DNA from: Mesorhizobium onobrychidis | GTDB lineage: Bacteria; Pseudomonadota; Alphaproteobacteria; Rhizobiales; Rhizobiaceae | Direction: 5' to 3' | DNA: 64,000 nt | NCBI RefSeq assembly: GCF_024707545.1 | Contig: NZ_CP062229.1 | Span: forward strand, 2,523,501 to 2,587,500 | Part shown: one piece after another, positions 24,697 to 33,366 of the stretch | Layout of the letters: each line of letters starts with the position of its first letter | Position numbering within the stretch: position 1 is the stretch's first letter | Program-made: the position numbers and the translations under genes | The notes under the pieces: generated by a model | Seen by the model: only the letters and a program-made list of their open reading frames with translations | What the model was told of the DNA's origin: nothing | Databases searched by the model: none

Positions 24697-25467
24697 CTAA
24701 ATCCGCGCTCCGCCAGTCGCATCAATCCGCTGGCCCGTCGTCCAACGTGCATCGTTCGACGCGATGAAGGTAATGACGTCCGCCACGTCGGCGGGCTGGC
24801 CAACCCGCGAAAACACCGACAACCCTTCCGCGCCGGCACGCGCATCGGTCGCGAGCCAAGCGGCATTCATGTCGGTCTCCGTGACCCCCGGCATGACCGC
24901 GTTCACCGTTATGCCACGGCTTGCAAACTCGGGTGCGAGTGCCAGCGTGAGTGTTTCGAGAGCACCTTTTGAAGCGGCATAGGCTGGATGGGTCGGCGCT
25001 GCGATACGCGTGAAGCCAGTGGAAACATTGATGACCCGTCCGTCTTCTCGAATGTCGTTCGCCAGCGCTTGGATCAAGAAGAAGGGTGCCTTGAAGTTGA
25101 TCGTCATGAGGTCGTCGAACGTGGCTTCGCTCGTCTGCGCCAGGGGCGTCGCCACCGCTATGCCGGCATTGTTGACGAGGATGTCGAGGCCGGCTTTGCC
25201 AGTCGCAGCCAGGGACGCCTTTCTGAATTGCTCGGCGATACTGTCGGCCGCCGCCTTGCCATCGCGTAAATCGGCACGGATGACGACAGCCCGCGAACCC
25301 AGGGCCTCGATCTCCTGCACCGTCGTCGCGGCCGCCTTGGCATTGCTGGCGTAATGCACACCGATAAGAGCAGCGCCCTCCTTTGCGAAGGCAAGTGCAA
25401 TTGCGCGGCCTATGCCACGAGATCCTCCGGTAACGAGGGCGACCTTGTTTGCGAGACGTCCGGACAT
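24697..25467 (-). CDS. SDR family oxidoreductase (3-oxoacyl-reductase-like)
   Basis: A 256-residue classical SDR: TGGSRGIGRAIALAFAKEGA, NNAGIA, the catalytic Ser in INVSTGF, and Tyr-x3-Lys in PAYAASKGALETL; the C-terminus WTTGQRIDATGGARI is typical. The position after the first beta strand (GVHYASN) suggests NADP(H). It is divergent from a TetR regulator with paired GATCGATATA elements between them, an arrangement common for SDRs induced by xenobiotics. Confidence 0.9.
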   Translation of the reverse strand: MSGRLANKVALVTGGSRGIGRAIALAFAKEGAALIGVHYASNAKAAATTVQEIEALGSRAVVIRADLRDGKAAADSIAEQFRKASLAATGKAGLDILVNNAGIAVATPLAQTSEATFDDLMTINFKAPFFLIQALANDIREDGRVINVSTGFTRIAAPTHPAYAASKGALETLTLALAPEFASRGITVNAVMPGVTETDMNAAWLATDARAGAEGLSVFSRVGQPADVADVITFIASNDARWTTGQRIDATGGARI

Positions 25468-25494
25468 TTGCGAACTCCATTGCAGCGTTTAATA

Positions 25495-25553
25495 GCGATC
25501 GATATATTAATCGCGGCGGAACGTTGTCAATGTTTTTTATAGGGATCGATATA
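25495..25553. promoter_or_regulatory. Candidate TetR operator repeats
   Basis: GATCGATATA occurs at 25497-25506 and again at 25544-25553. The first lies within the dyad GCGAT-N10-ATCGC (25495-25514). The second ends three bases before the tetR start codon, as expected for an autorepressor that also controls the divergent SDR gene. Confidence 0.7.
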
Positions 25554-25556
25554 AAT

Positions 25557-26183
25557 ATGGTGGAGCCTCCGAAAAAGCGGGGCAGACCGAGGACGCTGGA
25601 TCGCAATGTCGGGCTGGACGTTGCGGCGCGCCTGTTCTGGGAGCATGGCTATGAAGGGACTTCCATAGCCGACTTGACGGCGGCCATGGGCGTTACGCCG
25701 CCGTCGCTCTACGCGACCTTCGGTTCGAAGCAGGAGCTTTACTGCAAGGCGCTCGATCATGCCGTCGAGCGGGAAAGCAAGGCTCGGATGGACGCTCTGA
25801 ATAGCGGCTTAAGCGCGTATGAGGCTCTGTCTTTCTATCTGCACGATGTCGCGACTGGCATCTCGCGCCCCGACGACCCGAGAGGATGCATTGTCTCGAC
25901 AGCGGTTGTTCAATGCGCGGCGGAAAATGAACCGGTCGCGAAATCTATGACTGCAAGGCGAGAGGCTGCGATCAAAGCTATACGCGAACGTTTCGACAGA
26001 GCCATTAGCGAAGGGGATCTCGCTGTCGGCACCGACACGGAGTCGCTTGCGCGTTTCTATGGAGCCTTCGTACAGGGCATGTCGGTGCAGGCGTGTGACG
26101 GTGCCTGCACCCAGAGGCTGAAACGTTTGGTCGACATCGCACTTTCAGCTTGGCCAGGGAAGCGTAGCAAAAAAGGTCGTTGA
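25557..26183 (+). CDS. TetR family transcriptional regulator
   Basis: A 208-residue protein: the basic leader KKRGRPRTLDR is followed by the helix-turn-helix ARLFWEHGYEGTSIADLTAA and GVTPPSLYATFGSKQELYCK. The C-terminal region (DDPRGCIVSTAVVQCA) matches the TetR_C_16-like group that regulates neighbouring SDRs or flavoproteins. The start at 25557 is chosen because similarity begins there. Confidence 0.9.
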   Translation: MVEPPKKRGRPRTLDRNVGLDVAARLFWEHGYEGTSIADLTAAMGVTPPSLYATFGSKQELYCKALDHAVERESKARMDALNSGLSAYEALSFYLHDVATGISRPDDPRGCIVSTAVVQCAAENEPVAKSMTARREAAIKAIRERFDRAISEGDLAVGTDTESLARFYGAFVQGMSVQACDGACTQRLKRLVDIALSAWPGKRSKKGR

Positions 26184-26519
26184 ATGCCTGAGGACGCTGG
26201 TGCAACCGACCGCGGATTCCGCGAGCGGACTGTTCGATTAGCCCGCCGGGACAGGCTCCGCCGCGTATCTGCGGCCGTCCGCTATAAGTGCAGCCGATGT
26301 TGAAAGCCGCCGTTCCGTTTTCGGCCCCTAGACTGCCGATCGCCAATGCGCCGGATGTCGGACGTAGAGATCAGCTTTTCGGCTCGAAACCAGACATCGC
26401 CAGTGAACCCACTGAAGGTGGCGGTTGCGCCAGCCATCCCGTCGTTTCTCAATAGCGGCCGTTCACGCTACGACTGCAGGCGACACTTTTGCTGACCTTC
26501 GCGGGACCGTGACCGGTCA
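26184..26519. other. Intergenic region, no gene recognised
   Basis: The 336 bp between the tetR stop and the cyclase stop contain no open frame with protein character, no clear terminator and no repeat that I can identify. Confidence 0.5.
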
Positions 26520-28403
26520 TCAAGCCTTCGCCGCCCCGAGCTCAGCATTCATTCGGTCGATGAGGGCCAAGTAGCGCGGGTGGTTCCGGAGGGAATCGAG
26601 GTCGCTGTCCTTTTTCATCCAGGCGGTGGTCTGCGCGACATAGATGGGCGATCCGGTCGCCTGCCGCTCAAGGCAATCCATCGCCTCCTCGGCCTTGCCC
26701 AGCTTCGCATAGCAACAGGCGAGGTTATAGAGAACCCTGAGATCGTTCCCGGCAATAGCAGCAGCACGGGAAGCCCACTCCGCTCCGTGCTCCATCTCGC
26801 CCAGATCGGCCAACAAACAGCCGCCGTAGCACAGAAGGATCGGCTCGTCGGGATACGCGGCGATCTCTTTTTCTATCCGCTGGAGGCACTGCCGCGCCGA
26901 CTCTACTGCCTCTTCATGTTGTCCAAGCGATACATGGACTGCTCGCAATTGGTCCCACGCCCGGTAATCATCCGGCTTCAAGGCGATGGTGCGCTCGTAG
27001 AAGCCGCGTGCCTTTTCGAACTGGCCCTGCGCATGGCAATTTCGGCCATAGAAGAAGTGTGCCTCGAACGAGGTTGGATCCAGTTCGAGGGCTTTCTCAA
27101 ATTCGACCTCCGCCTCATCGCGCCGGCCCTTGATGAACATTGCAATGCCGCGCGAGGCATGTGCGTCGGCGAGACCAGGCTCAAGCTCCAATGCCCGGTC
27201 GGCATTGGCGACGACGTTGTCATATGTGGCGGTCGGATCGTTGGCGAGCAAGAGATAGGAGTCGCAGTCGGCCAGACCGGCATAGGCGCGCGCATAGAGC
27301 GGATCGACCTCGATAGCCTTAGCGAACAGATGCCGGGCCGCCTTCATGTTTCTCGTCTCGTGTCCACGGTTGAAGAACGATCGCCCCATCAGATAAATCT
27401 GATAGGCTTCCGGATTGTCGGTTCCCCGTTTGGTGATGGTCTCAAGCTCTTTCGCCAAGAGCCGCACCTTAAGCGCGTCGACAATGTTCTTCGAGATTTC
27501 GTCCTGCAGTGCGAAGATATCCTCAAGGTCGCGGTCGTAGCGCTCCGCCCAGACGTGGTGGCCGTTCTTTCCATTGATGAGCTGAGCCGCGATGCGTACC
27601 CTGTTTCCGGCTTTGCGCACGCTGCCTTCCAGCACATAGCGTACGCCGAGTTCCCGTCCCACCTGCTTCACGTCTACGCCGCGACCCTTGTAGGTGAAGC
27701 TCGAATTGCGAGCGATTACGCTGAGCGCCGACACTTTCGAAAGATCGGTGATGATGTCCTCGGTGATGCCGTCGCTGAAGTATTCCTGCTCCGGATCGCC
27801 GCTCATGTTGGTGAAGGGCAGGACAGCGATCGACACGCGTTCGCCAGCCGCCGCCGCCGGCCGCGTCAGGGACGTGTCGCGCCTTAGGGTTCCGAGGCGC
27901 GCCATATGGACCCGTACCGGCCTCTCGAGGTTTTTCACCGAATGTTCGCCGAAATCCTCGAAGTCGACCGCCACCTTACTGCCGATATGTTCGCGCACGG
28001 TGCCCGAAATCGCGACGCCGCCGGGATCGGCAAGCGATTGCAGACGGGCTGCGACATTGACCCCGTCACCGTAGATGTCCTCGCCATCGACCATGATGTC
28101 GCCGAGATTGACTCCGATCCGAAATACGAGGCGGCGGTCCTCGGCCTCCTGCGGTTCGGCGTTGGTCATTCCGCGTTGAACCTCGATCGCGCAGCTGACG
28201 GCATCGATGACGCTGGCGAATTCCACCAACATGCCATCACCCATCAGCTTGACGATCCGGCCATTGTGAGAGGCAATACAGGGGTCGACTAAGTCACGCC
28301 GCAGCGACTTGAGGCGGCTCAGCGTGTTGGCCTCATCGATTTCCATCAATCGGCTGTAGCCAACGAGGTCAGCTGAGAAGATTGCCGACAGCCGGCGCTG
28401 CAT
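26520..28403 (-). CDS. Class III nucleotide cyclase with TolB-like and TPR domains
   Basis: A 627-residue protein. Residues 1-165 form a class III cyclase domain with both metal Asp residues: SADLVGYSRLM and LMGDGMLVEF. Residues about 185-290 form a TolB-like segment (IAVLPFTNMSGDPEQEYFSD, then DIITDLSKVSALSVIARNSS). Residues about 320-600 hold TPR helices (AIEVDPLYARAYAGLADCDS, ALELDPTSFEAHFFYGRN). The layout is typical of the many rhizobial adenylate/guanylate cyclases. A GTG 45 bases upstream is a possible alternative start. No transmembrane helix is seen, so it is soluble. Confidence 0.88.
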   Translation of the reverse strand: MQRRLSAIFSADLVGYSRLMEIDEANTLSRLKSLRRDLVDPCIASHNGRIVKLMGDGMLVEFASVIDAVSCAIEVQRGMTNAEPQEAEDRRLVFRIGVNLGDIMVDGEDIYGDGVNVAARLQSLADPGGVAISGTVREHIGSKVAVDFEDFGEHSVKNLERPVRVHMARLGTLRRDTSLTRPAAAAGERVSIAVLPFTNMSGDPEQEYFSDGITEDIITDLSKVSALSVIARNSSFTYKGRGVDVKQVGRELGVRYVLEGSVRKAGNRVRIAAQLINGKNGHHVWAERYDRDLEDIFALQDEISKNIVDALKVRLLAKELETITKRGTDNPEAYQIYLMGRSFFNRGHETRNMKAARHLFAKAIEVDPLYARAYAGLADCDSYLLLANDPTATYDNVVANADRALELEPGLADAHASRGIAMFIKGRRDEAEVEFEKALELDPTSFEAHFFYGRNCHAQGQFEKARGFYERTIALKPDDYRAWDQLRAVHVSLGQHEEAVESARQCLQRIEKEIAAYPDEPILLCYGGCLLADLGEMEHGAEWASRAAAIAGNDLRVLYNLACCYAKLGKAEEAMDCLERQATGSPIYVAQTTAWMKKDSDLDSLRNHPRYLALIDRMNAELGAAKA

Positions 28404-28879
28404 AGGAAAAATCCTGTTGACCGCTCGCTTGGGCGAATTTTGCTCCACAATCGGCCGGACCGCAATGCTCGATCATAATGCTTAGAAACCGGCGCAATCG
28501 TACCCCCCGGCGCCGGCCCGTGCTGGCTTCCACACGTCGGCCGAACCACTTCATCTCCCCACAATCAGCTCTGGGAGAAGAATTCGGACGCATGTGAACC
28601 GTTGAGTGGCCGCTTTTGCCGATCCTTGCTCGCCCGATGGATGAGACGAACGGCAGCGTTCTAAACGTCCGCTCTTGCCTTTTGGACGCCAAAAGCTGCC
28701 GGTCCGCTGCCGGCCCAAATCGGACAAGGAAAGCGTGACACGCTGCCTCTGCATGTACCGCAGGAAATTCTCTGCCGGTGCTCGCCCAGGCAACCAAAGC
28801 AAGGAGCGATAGCGCGGATGCCGGAACGCGACGACAAGTACTACGAGTCGCTGACGGCGCTTGAGGACATGGCCGGGGT
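28404..28879. other. Non-coding accessory sequence between cyclase and integrase remnant
   Basis: No frame here has recognisable protein character. It contains phrases such as ACGTCCGCTCTTGCC and GCCGGTCCGCTGCCGGCCC that recur, in other forms, between rhizobial genes, so decayed mobile DNA is likely. The stretch 29135-29428 up to the next gene is similar. Confidence 0.4.
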
Positions 28880-29134
28880 TTAGAAGTGACATGATGAAAC
28901 ACTCCCACATACGAAACCACTCCCACATACGAGAGCGACCAGGTCGCAGCCGCGTAGCTTGCTGTCGATTGCCAGATCGAAAAGAGCACAGTCACGAAGG
29001 TGTCCTTGGTGATCCAGAAAGAATCGGATCGCCCATATTTGCTTTTGCGTGAAAGGCCGCTTCGTGCCTACCGTCTTCCCGGCGTTCCAAGCAGCGCGTA
29101 CTCGAATTGCATTGTCATGTTGAGAGTAGCCCAT
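28880..29134 (-). pseudogene. Tyrosine recombinase (phage integrase) N-terminal fragment
   Basis: The first 68 codons encode VRAAWNAGKTVGTKRPFTQK, then IWAIRFFLDHQGHLRDCALF and DLAIDSKLRGCDLV, the start of a rhizobial tyrosine integrase of about 200 residues. After CDLV the frame runs into unrelated sequence containing a short duplicated unit (CGTATGTGGGAGTGGTTT and a variant), and the catalytic Arg-His-Arg-Tyr half is missing. It is therefore a dead remnant marking past mobile-element activity. Confidence 0.8.
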
Positions 29135-29428
29135 TTAATTCTCCTTGGCCTTGATTGGCCGATGGAGCAACGCTCAGTGCCTGAGGTGCAGCCCTGGGGC
29201 CTCTGTGGGCCGAAAACAGACCGGCAGCTTCGGTCTGCGAATCTTCAAGAGCGGACATTTCAGGTTGGGTGTGGGCATCGTCCTGACGTGACCCGGAGCT
29301 GCCATTTGCCCCTCCTCAACGCGTGCCCTCTCTCACCGGAACCTGACGTTGCTATAACCGCAAGGACGACCTAGCCTCCTGTTTGCGGTATAATGCTGGC
29401 CAAACTTCCACCGCCTAGGGAGAAGGGC

Positions 29429-32400
29429 ATGGATATCGCGGCATGGCTGGCAAGCCTCGGACTGGGGGAATACGCCCCGGCCTTCCGCGACAATGACATC
29501 GATTTCGAGCTGCTGCCTAAGCTCACCACCGAGGACTTGACGGCCCTGGGCATCAGGTCCGTGGGGCATCGGCGCAAGCTGCTCAGCGCCATTTCGGCGC
29601 TCGCGGAGAATTCCTCCGCTCAGCCAGGGTCGAACCTGTCCACTCTTGAGGAGTTTGCACAAGACGCCGCCGACGACGTGGCAGCGCCACGAGCAGAGCG
29701 GCGGCAGCTCACCGTCATGTTCGTCGACCTCGTCGGCTCGACCGCGCTGTCGCAGCGACTCGATCCCGAGGACATGCGCGAGGTGATCCTCAGCTACCAG
29801 CAGGCAGTGTCGCGCGAGATCGCGCGCTACGAGGGACGCGTCGCCAAGCTCATGGGCGACGGCGTGCTCGCCTATTTCGGCTGGCCGCAGGCGCATGAGG
29901 ACGACGCCGAGCGCGCCGTGCGCGCGGGTCTCGCGGCCGCGACCGCGACCGGCCGACTGGCCGGCCCCGGCCGAGTGCCGCTCGCCGCGCGTGTCGGCAT
30001 CGCCACCGGGCTGGTGGTCGTCGGGGACCTGGTCGGCGAAGGCGCGGCGCAAGAGGAAGCCGTGGTCGGCGACACGCCCAATCTTGCAGCCCGGCTGCAA
30101 GCCGTCGCCGAGCCGGATTCTATAGTGGTCGCGGAGGCTACGCAAAGGTTGGTCGCCGGACTGTTCACAGCGACCGATCTTGGTGAACGCGAACTCAAAG
30201 GCTTCACCGCTCCAGTGCGGTGCTGGCGCATCGTCGGCGAGACGGCGGCCGAGAGCCGCTTCGAAGCCCGGCACGCCGTGCTGACGCCTTTGGTCGGCCG
30301 GCAGGAAGAGCTCGCCTTCCTGCTCGAACGGTGGCATCGCGCAACATCGGGACAAGGCCAGGTTGTCCTACTCACCGGCGAGGCTGGCATCGGCAAGTCT
30401 CGCCTGTTGGCCGCACTTGCCGCGCAGGTCGCCGCAGGGCCGCGTTCGGTACTGCGCTTTTTCTGCTCGGCCCACTACACCAACAGCGCACTCCATCCCC
30501 TGATCTCGCATTTGGAAAGGGCGGCGGGCTTCGTGGGCGACAACAACGCCGACACGCGGTTCGACAAGCTCACGGCGCTGCTTGCCGAGATCGGCGCGGA
30601 GGCTGGCGAGGCCCTACCATTGCTGGCAACGCTGCTCTCGATCGATGCAAGCGGGCGTTATCGGCCGCCGAAGTTGCCGGCGCCGGCGCTCAGGGCTCGC
30701 ACGCTCGCTGCCTTGACGCGGCTGGTCGAGGCGCCGGCGACGAACGCTCCAGTGCTCGTACTCGTCGAGGACGCCCATTGGATCGACCCCACGACGGCCG
30801 AATGGCTAGAAACGCTCGTGGAGCGGCTCTCGGACCTGCCGGTCCTGCTGGTGGTCACGGCGCGGCCGGAATTCGAGCCACGCTGGAGGGCGCTGTCGTG
30901 TGTCGACACGTTGCAGCTGGGACGGCTCGAACCAAGCGATGGCACGGCGATCATGGAGCGGGTGGCGGGCGGCAAGAAGCTGCCGCGCGACATCGCGGAC
31001 CGCATCCTTGCTAACACGGAGGGGGTGCCGCTGTTCGTCGAGGAGCTGACGAAGACCGTGCTCGATTCCGGCCTATTGGTCGAGGCGGGCGATTGCTATC
31101 TGGCGATCGGGCCGCTGCCGGCGATCGCGATCCCGTCGACGCTGCAGGACTCGCTGATGGCGAGGCTCGACCGGCTGTCTCCGGTGAAGGAGACGGCGCA
31201 GATCGCCGCCTGCATCGGCCGCGTTTTCCAGCACCGGCTGCTCGCCGCAGTGAGTGGCGCCGGCCGAGGCCGGCTCGACGATGCGCTCAGCCAGCTGGAA
31301 CAGGCAGAGCTGCTGTTCCGCAGCGGCGCGGCGCCGGAGGCGACCTACACATTCAAGCACGCGCTGGTCTGCGACACGGCTTACCAGAGCCTATTGAAAA
31401 GCCGGCGCCAGCAGATCCATGCGAAGATTGCCGCCGCGCTGGAAGCGGAGTTTGCCGACGTCGCCGAGACCGAACCTGAGACCGTGGCGCAGCACTACAC
31501 GATGGCCGGACTGGCGGCTGAGGCCGCGTCATGGTGGCTGAAAGCCGGGCAGCGGGCGATGACAAAGTCTGCCAACCGCGAAGCCGCGGCGCACTTCGGC
31601 AAAGGACTCGAGCTCGTTGTGACTTTGCCCGCTTCCGAGGCCCGTCTCAGGCAGGAGCTGTCACTCTGGACGGCAGTGGGCTCGGCGCTCATCTCCGCCA
31701 GGGGTTGGGGCGATCCCGAGGTCCTGCACTCTTTCTCGAAGGCACGGGAACTTGCCGAAAGGCTTGGCGATAAAACACAGCTGTTCGCCGCGGTCCGGGG
31801 CGAGAGCGCCTGCCGCACCATTTCGGGTCACCTGCTCGCCGCAAATGCGCTCGCCAACCAGTGCCTCACGCTCGGCATGGAGCTCGCGCATGCTTCCGGC
31901 GATTCCGGCTACATGCTGGAAGCGCACCACCAGCTCTGGGGCGTCAACTTCTATCTCGGCAACTACAAGACCAGCGAGGTGCACGCCAGCCAGGGTATGG
32001 CCATCTACGACTACGAGAAGCATCGCCACCTTGCCTGGGGCTATACCGGGCATGATCCAGGCGTTTGCTGCCGGTCGTTCTCCGCACAGATGCTCTGCGT
32101 TTGCGGCAATCCGGATAGGGCGGTTCAGCAGTCAAGAGAAGCCGTCGCCCTGGCCGAGCGCGACTCGCACCCTGTTAGCCTGGCCCAGGCGCAGATGGCG
32201 CTCAGCGTCGTCCACCTCATGCGGCGGGAGCCGCATGATGGGCGACTCTGGGCGGAAAAGGCCATCGCCGTGTGCACCGACTTCGCCATGCCGCTGCTGC
32301 TTGGCCAGGCTCGCGTGTTCTTCGGCTGGGCGCTCGCTGGTGTGGGGCAGCTGGACGAGGGCATTCGCCAGATGCGCGAGGGGATCGCGGCGATCGCCGC

Positions 32401-32842
32401 GACCGGTGCCGACATGGGGATGGCTTACTACCTTTGCGCGCTCGCCCGCGCCTGCGGCGAGCGCGGCGAGGCAAGCGAAGGGCTTGCCCTTCTGGAGCAG
32501 GCGTTCGACACGCTCGCCAAGTCTGGCTCCAGCTACCAGCTGCCCGAGCTGTTGAGCGCCAAAGGAGAGTTGCTATCGCGCCTGGACCAGGGCGACGATG
32601 CTATCGAAGGCTCGTTCCGGCAGTCGCTGGCCGCCGCCCGCGAGCAAGGTGCGAGACTGGCCGAACTGAGGGCCGCGCTTCGGCTTGCCCGACTTTGGTC
32701 CGATCGCGGGCGCGAGAGCGAGGCGCGAGACCTGCTCGCACCCGCCTATGCGGCGTTCAACGAGGGTTTTGGCATGCCCGACCTGGCAGAGGCCAGAGCC
32801 GTGCTGCAGAAGCTTTCACATCATCCGACGGCATCGCCATAG
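29429..32842 (+). CDS. SAM-domain class III cyclase fused to AAA ATPase and TPR region
   Basis: A 1137-residue protein. Residues 1-65 are a SAM domain (MDIAAWLASLGLGEYAPAFR). Residues 90-270 are a cyclase domain with both metal Asp residues (TVMFVDLVGSTALS and LMGDGVLAYFGWPQ). An ATPase of the AAA_16/STAND type follows with Walker A GEAGIGKSR at about residue 317 and Walker B LVLVEDAHW. From about residue 680 there are TPR-like helices. SAM-cyclase-ATPase fusions are common in rhizobia and probably act as signal-gated cyclases or transcription-linked sensors. RBS: GGGAGAAGGG. Confidence 0.9.
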   Translation: MDIAAWLASLGLGEYAPAFRDNDIDFELLPKLTTEDLTALGIRSVGHRRKLLSAISALAENSSAQPGSNLSTLEEFAQDAADDVAAPRAERRQLTVMFVDLVGSTALSQRLDPEDMREVILSYQQAVSREIARYEGRVAKLMGDGVLAYFGWPQAHEDDAERAVRAGLAAATATGRLAGPGRVPLAARVGIATGLVVVGDLVGEGAAQEEAVVGDTPNLAARLQAVAEPDSIVVAEATQRLVAGLFTATDLGERELKGFTAPVRCWRIVGETAAESRFEARHAVLTPLVGRQEELAFLLERWHRATSGQGQVVLLTGEAGIGKSRLLAALAAQVAAGPRSVLRFFCSAHYTNSALHPLISHLERAAGFVGDNNADTRFDKLTALLAEIGAEAGEALPLLATLLSIDASGRYRPPKLPAPALRARTLAALTRLVEAPATNAPVLVLVEDAHWIDPTTAEWLETLVERLSDLPVLLVVTARPEFEPRWRALSCVDTLQLGRLEPSDGTAIMERVAGGKKLPRDIADRILANTEGVPLFVEELTKTVLDSGLLVEAGDCYLAIGPLPAIAIPSTLQDSLMARLDRLSPVKETAQIAACIGRVFQHRLLAAVSGAGRGRLDDALSQLEQAELLFRSGAAPEATYTFKHALVCDTAYQSLLKSRRQQIHAKIAAALEAEFADVAETEPETVAQHYTMAGLAAEAASWWLKAGQRAMTKSANREAAAHFGKGLELVVTLPASEARLRQELSLWTAVGSALISARGWGDPEVLHSFSKARELAERLGDKTQLFAAVRGESACRTISGHLLAANALANQCLTLGMELAHASGDSGYMLEAHHQLWGVNFYLGNYKTSEVHASQGMAIYDYEKHRHLAWGYTGHDPGVCCRSFSAQMLCVCGNPDRAVQQSREAVALAERDSHPVSLAQAQMALSVVHLMRREPHDGRLWAEKAIAVCTDFAMPLLLGQARVFFGWALAGVGQLDEGIRQMREGIAAIAATGADMGMAYYLCALARACGERGEASEGLALLEQAFDTLAKSGSSYQLPELLSAKGELLSRLDQGDDAIEGSFRQSLAAAREQGARLAELRAALRLARLWSDRGRESEARDLLAPAYAAFNEGFGMPDLAEARAVLQKLSHHPTASP

Positions 32843-32916
32843 GGAGGCAACGACCCCAGGGAGGAACACCATGTTCAAGCAATGTGCATTGGTCTGCTAG
32901 TCGGCGTGCCAGCCCC

Positions 32917-33324
32917 GTGGTTCGTCACAATCCTTCAACGATGTGGGATTCGACCACGAACGGTCACTCACAAATCAGCGTCGCCCGGGCAACGCAGTTG
33001 GCCTACTTGTGCGGGCAGATTGCTTCCCCACTCGACGGCTCGGCAGTGCCTGAGACCGTTGGAGGACAAGCGGAGCTCATTGCCAATAGCTTGAAGGCTG
33101 CCCTCCAAGAACTAGGCGCATCGACGGCCGACATCGTTATGCTCCGCATTTATGTTGTCGATGGCACAACAGAGCGCTTTCTCGAGGCCTATGCACCTAT
33201 CCAAGCGATGCTTGCCGGCGCACTGCCGAGTCTCACCGTGCTGGGGGTGCAGTCCCTCTTTACCCCAATGTTGCAACTCGAAGTGGAGATGGTTGTCCGC
33301 GTCCCATGCGATGACCGATATTAG
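32917..33324 (+). CDS. RidA/YjgF family protein, probably without imine deaminase activity
   Basis: About 135 residues from a GTG at 32917, or 127 from the ATG at 32941. The segment HNPSTMWDSTTNGHSQISVA and TQLAYLCGQIAS are Rid-like; the end PMLQLEVEMVVRV is the last strand. The Arg that binds substrate carboxylate in true RidA (P-A-R-S) is absent, the local sequence being LPSLTVLGV. A good ribosome binding site (AGGGAGGAAC) upstream leads only into a 9-codon frame ending at 32900, so a small frameshift at the 5' end is possible. Confidence 0.75.
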   Translation: MVRHNPSTMWDSTTNGHSQISVARATQLAYLCGQIASPLDGSAVPETVGGQAELIANSLKAALQELGASTADIVMLRIYVVDGTTERFLEAYAPIQAMLAGALPSLTVLGVQSLFTPMLQLEVEMVVRVPCDDRY

Positions 33325-33366
33325 GCGCAAAGCTGACGTTTATGTACCCTCCGTTTGGGAGTCGTC

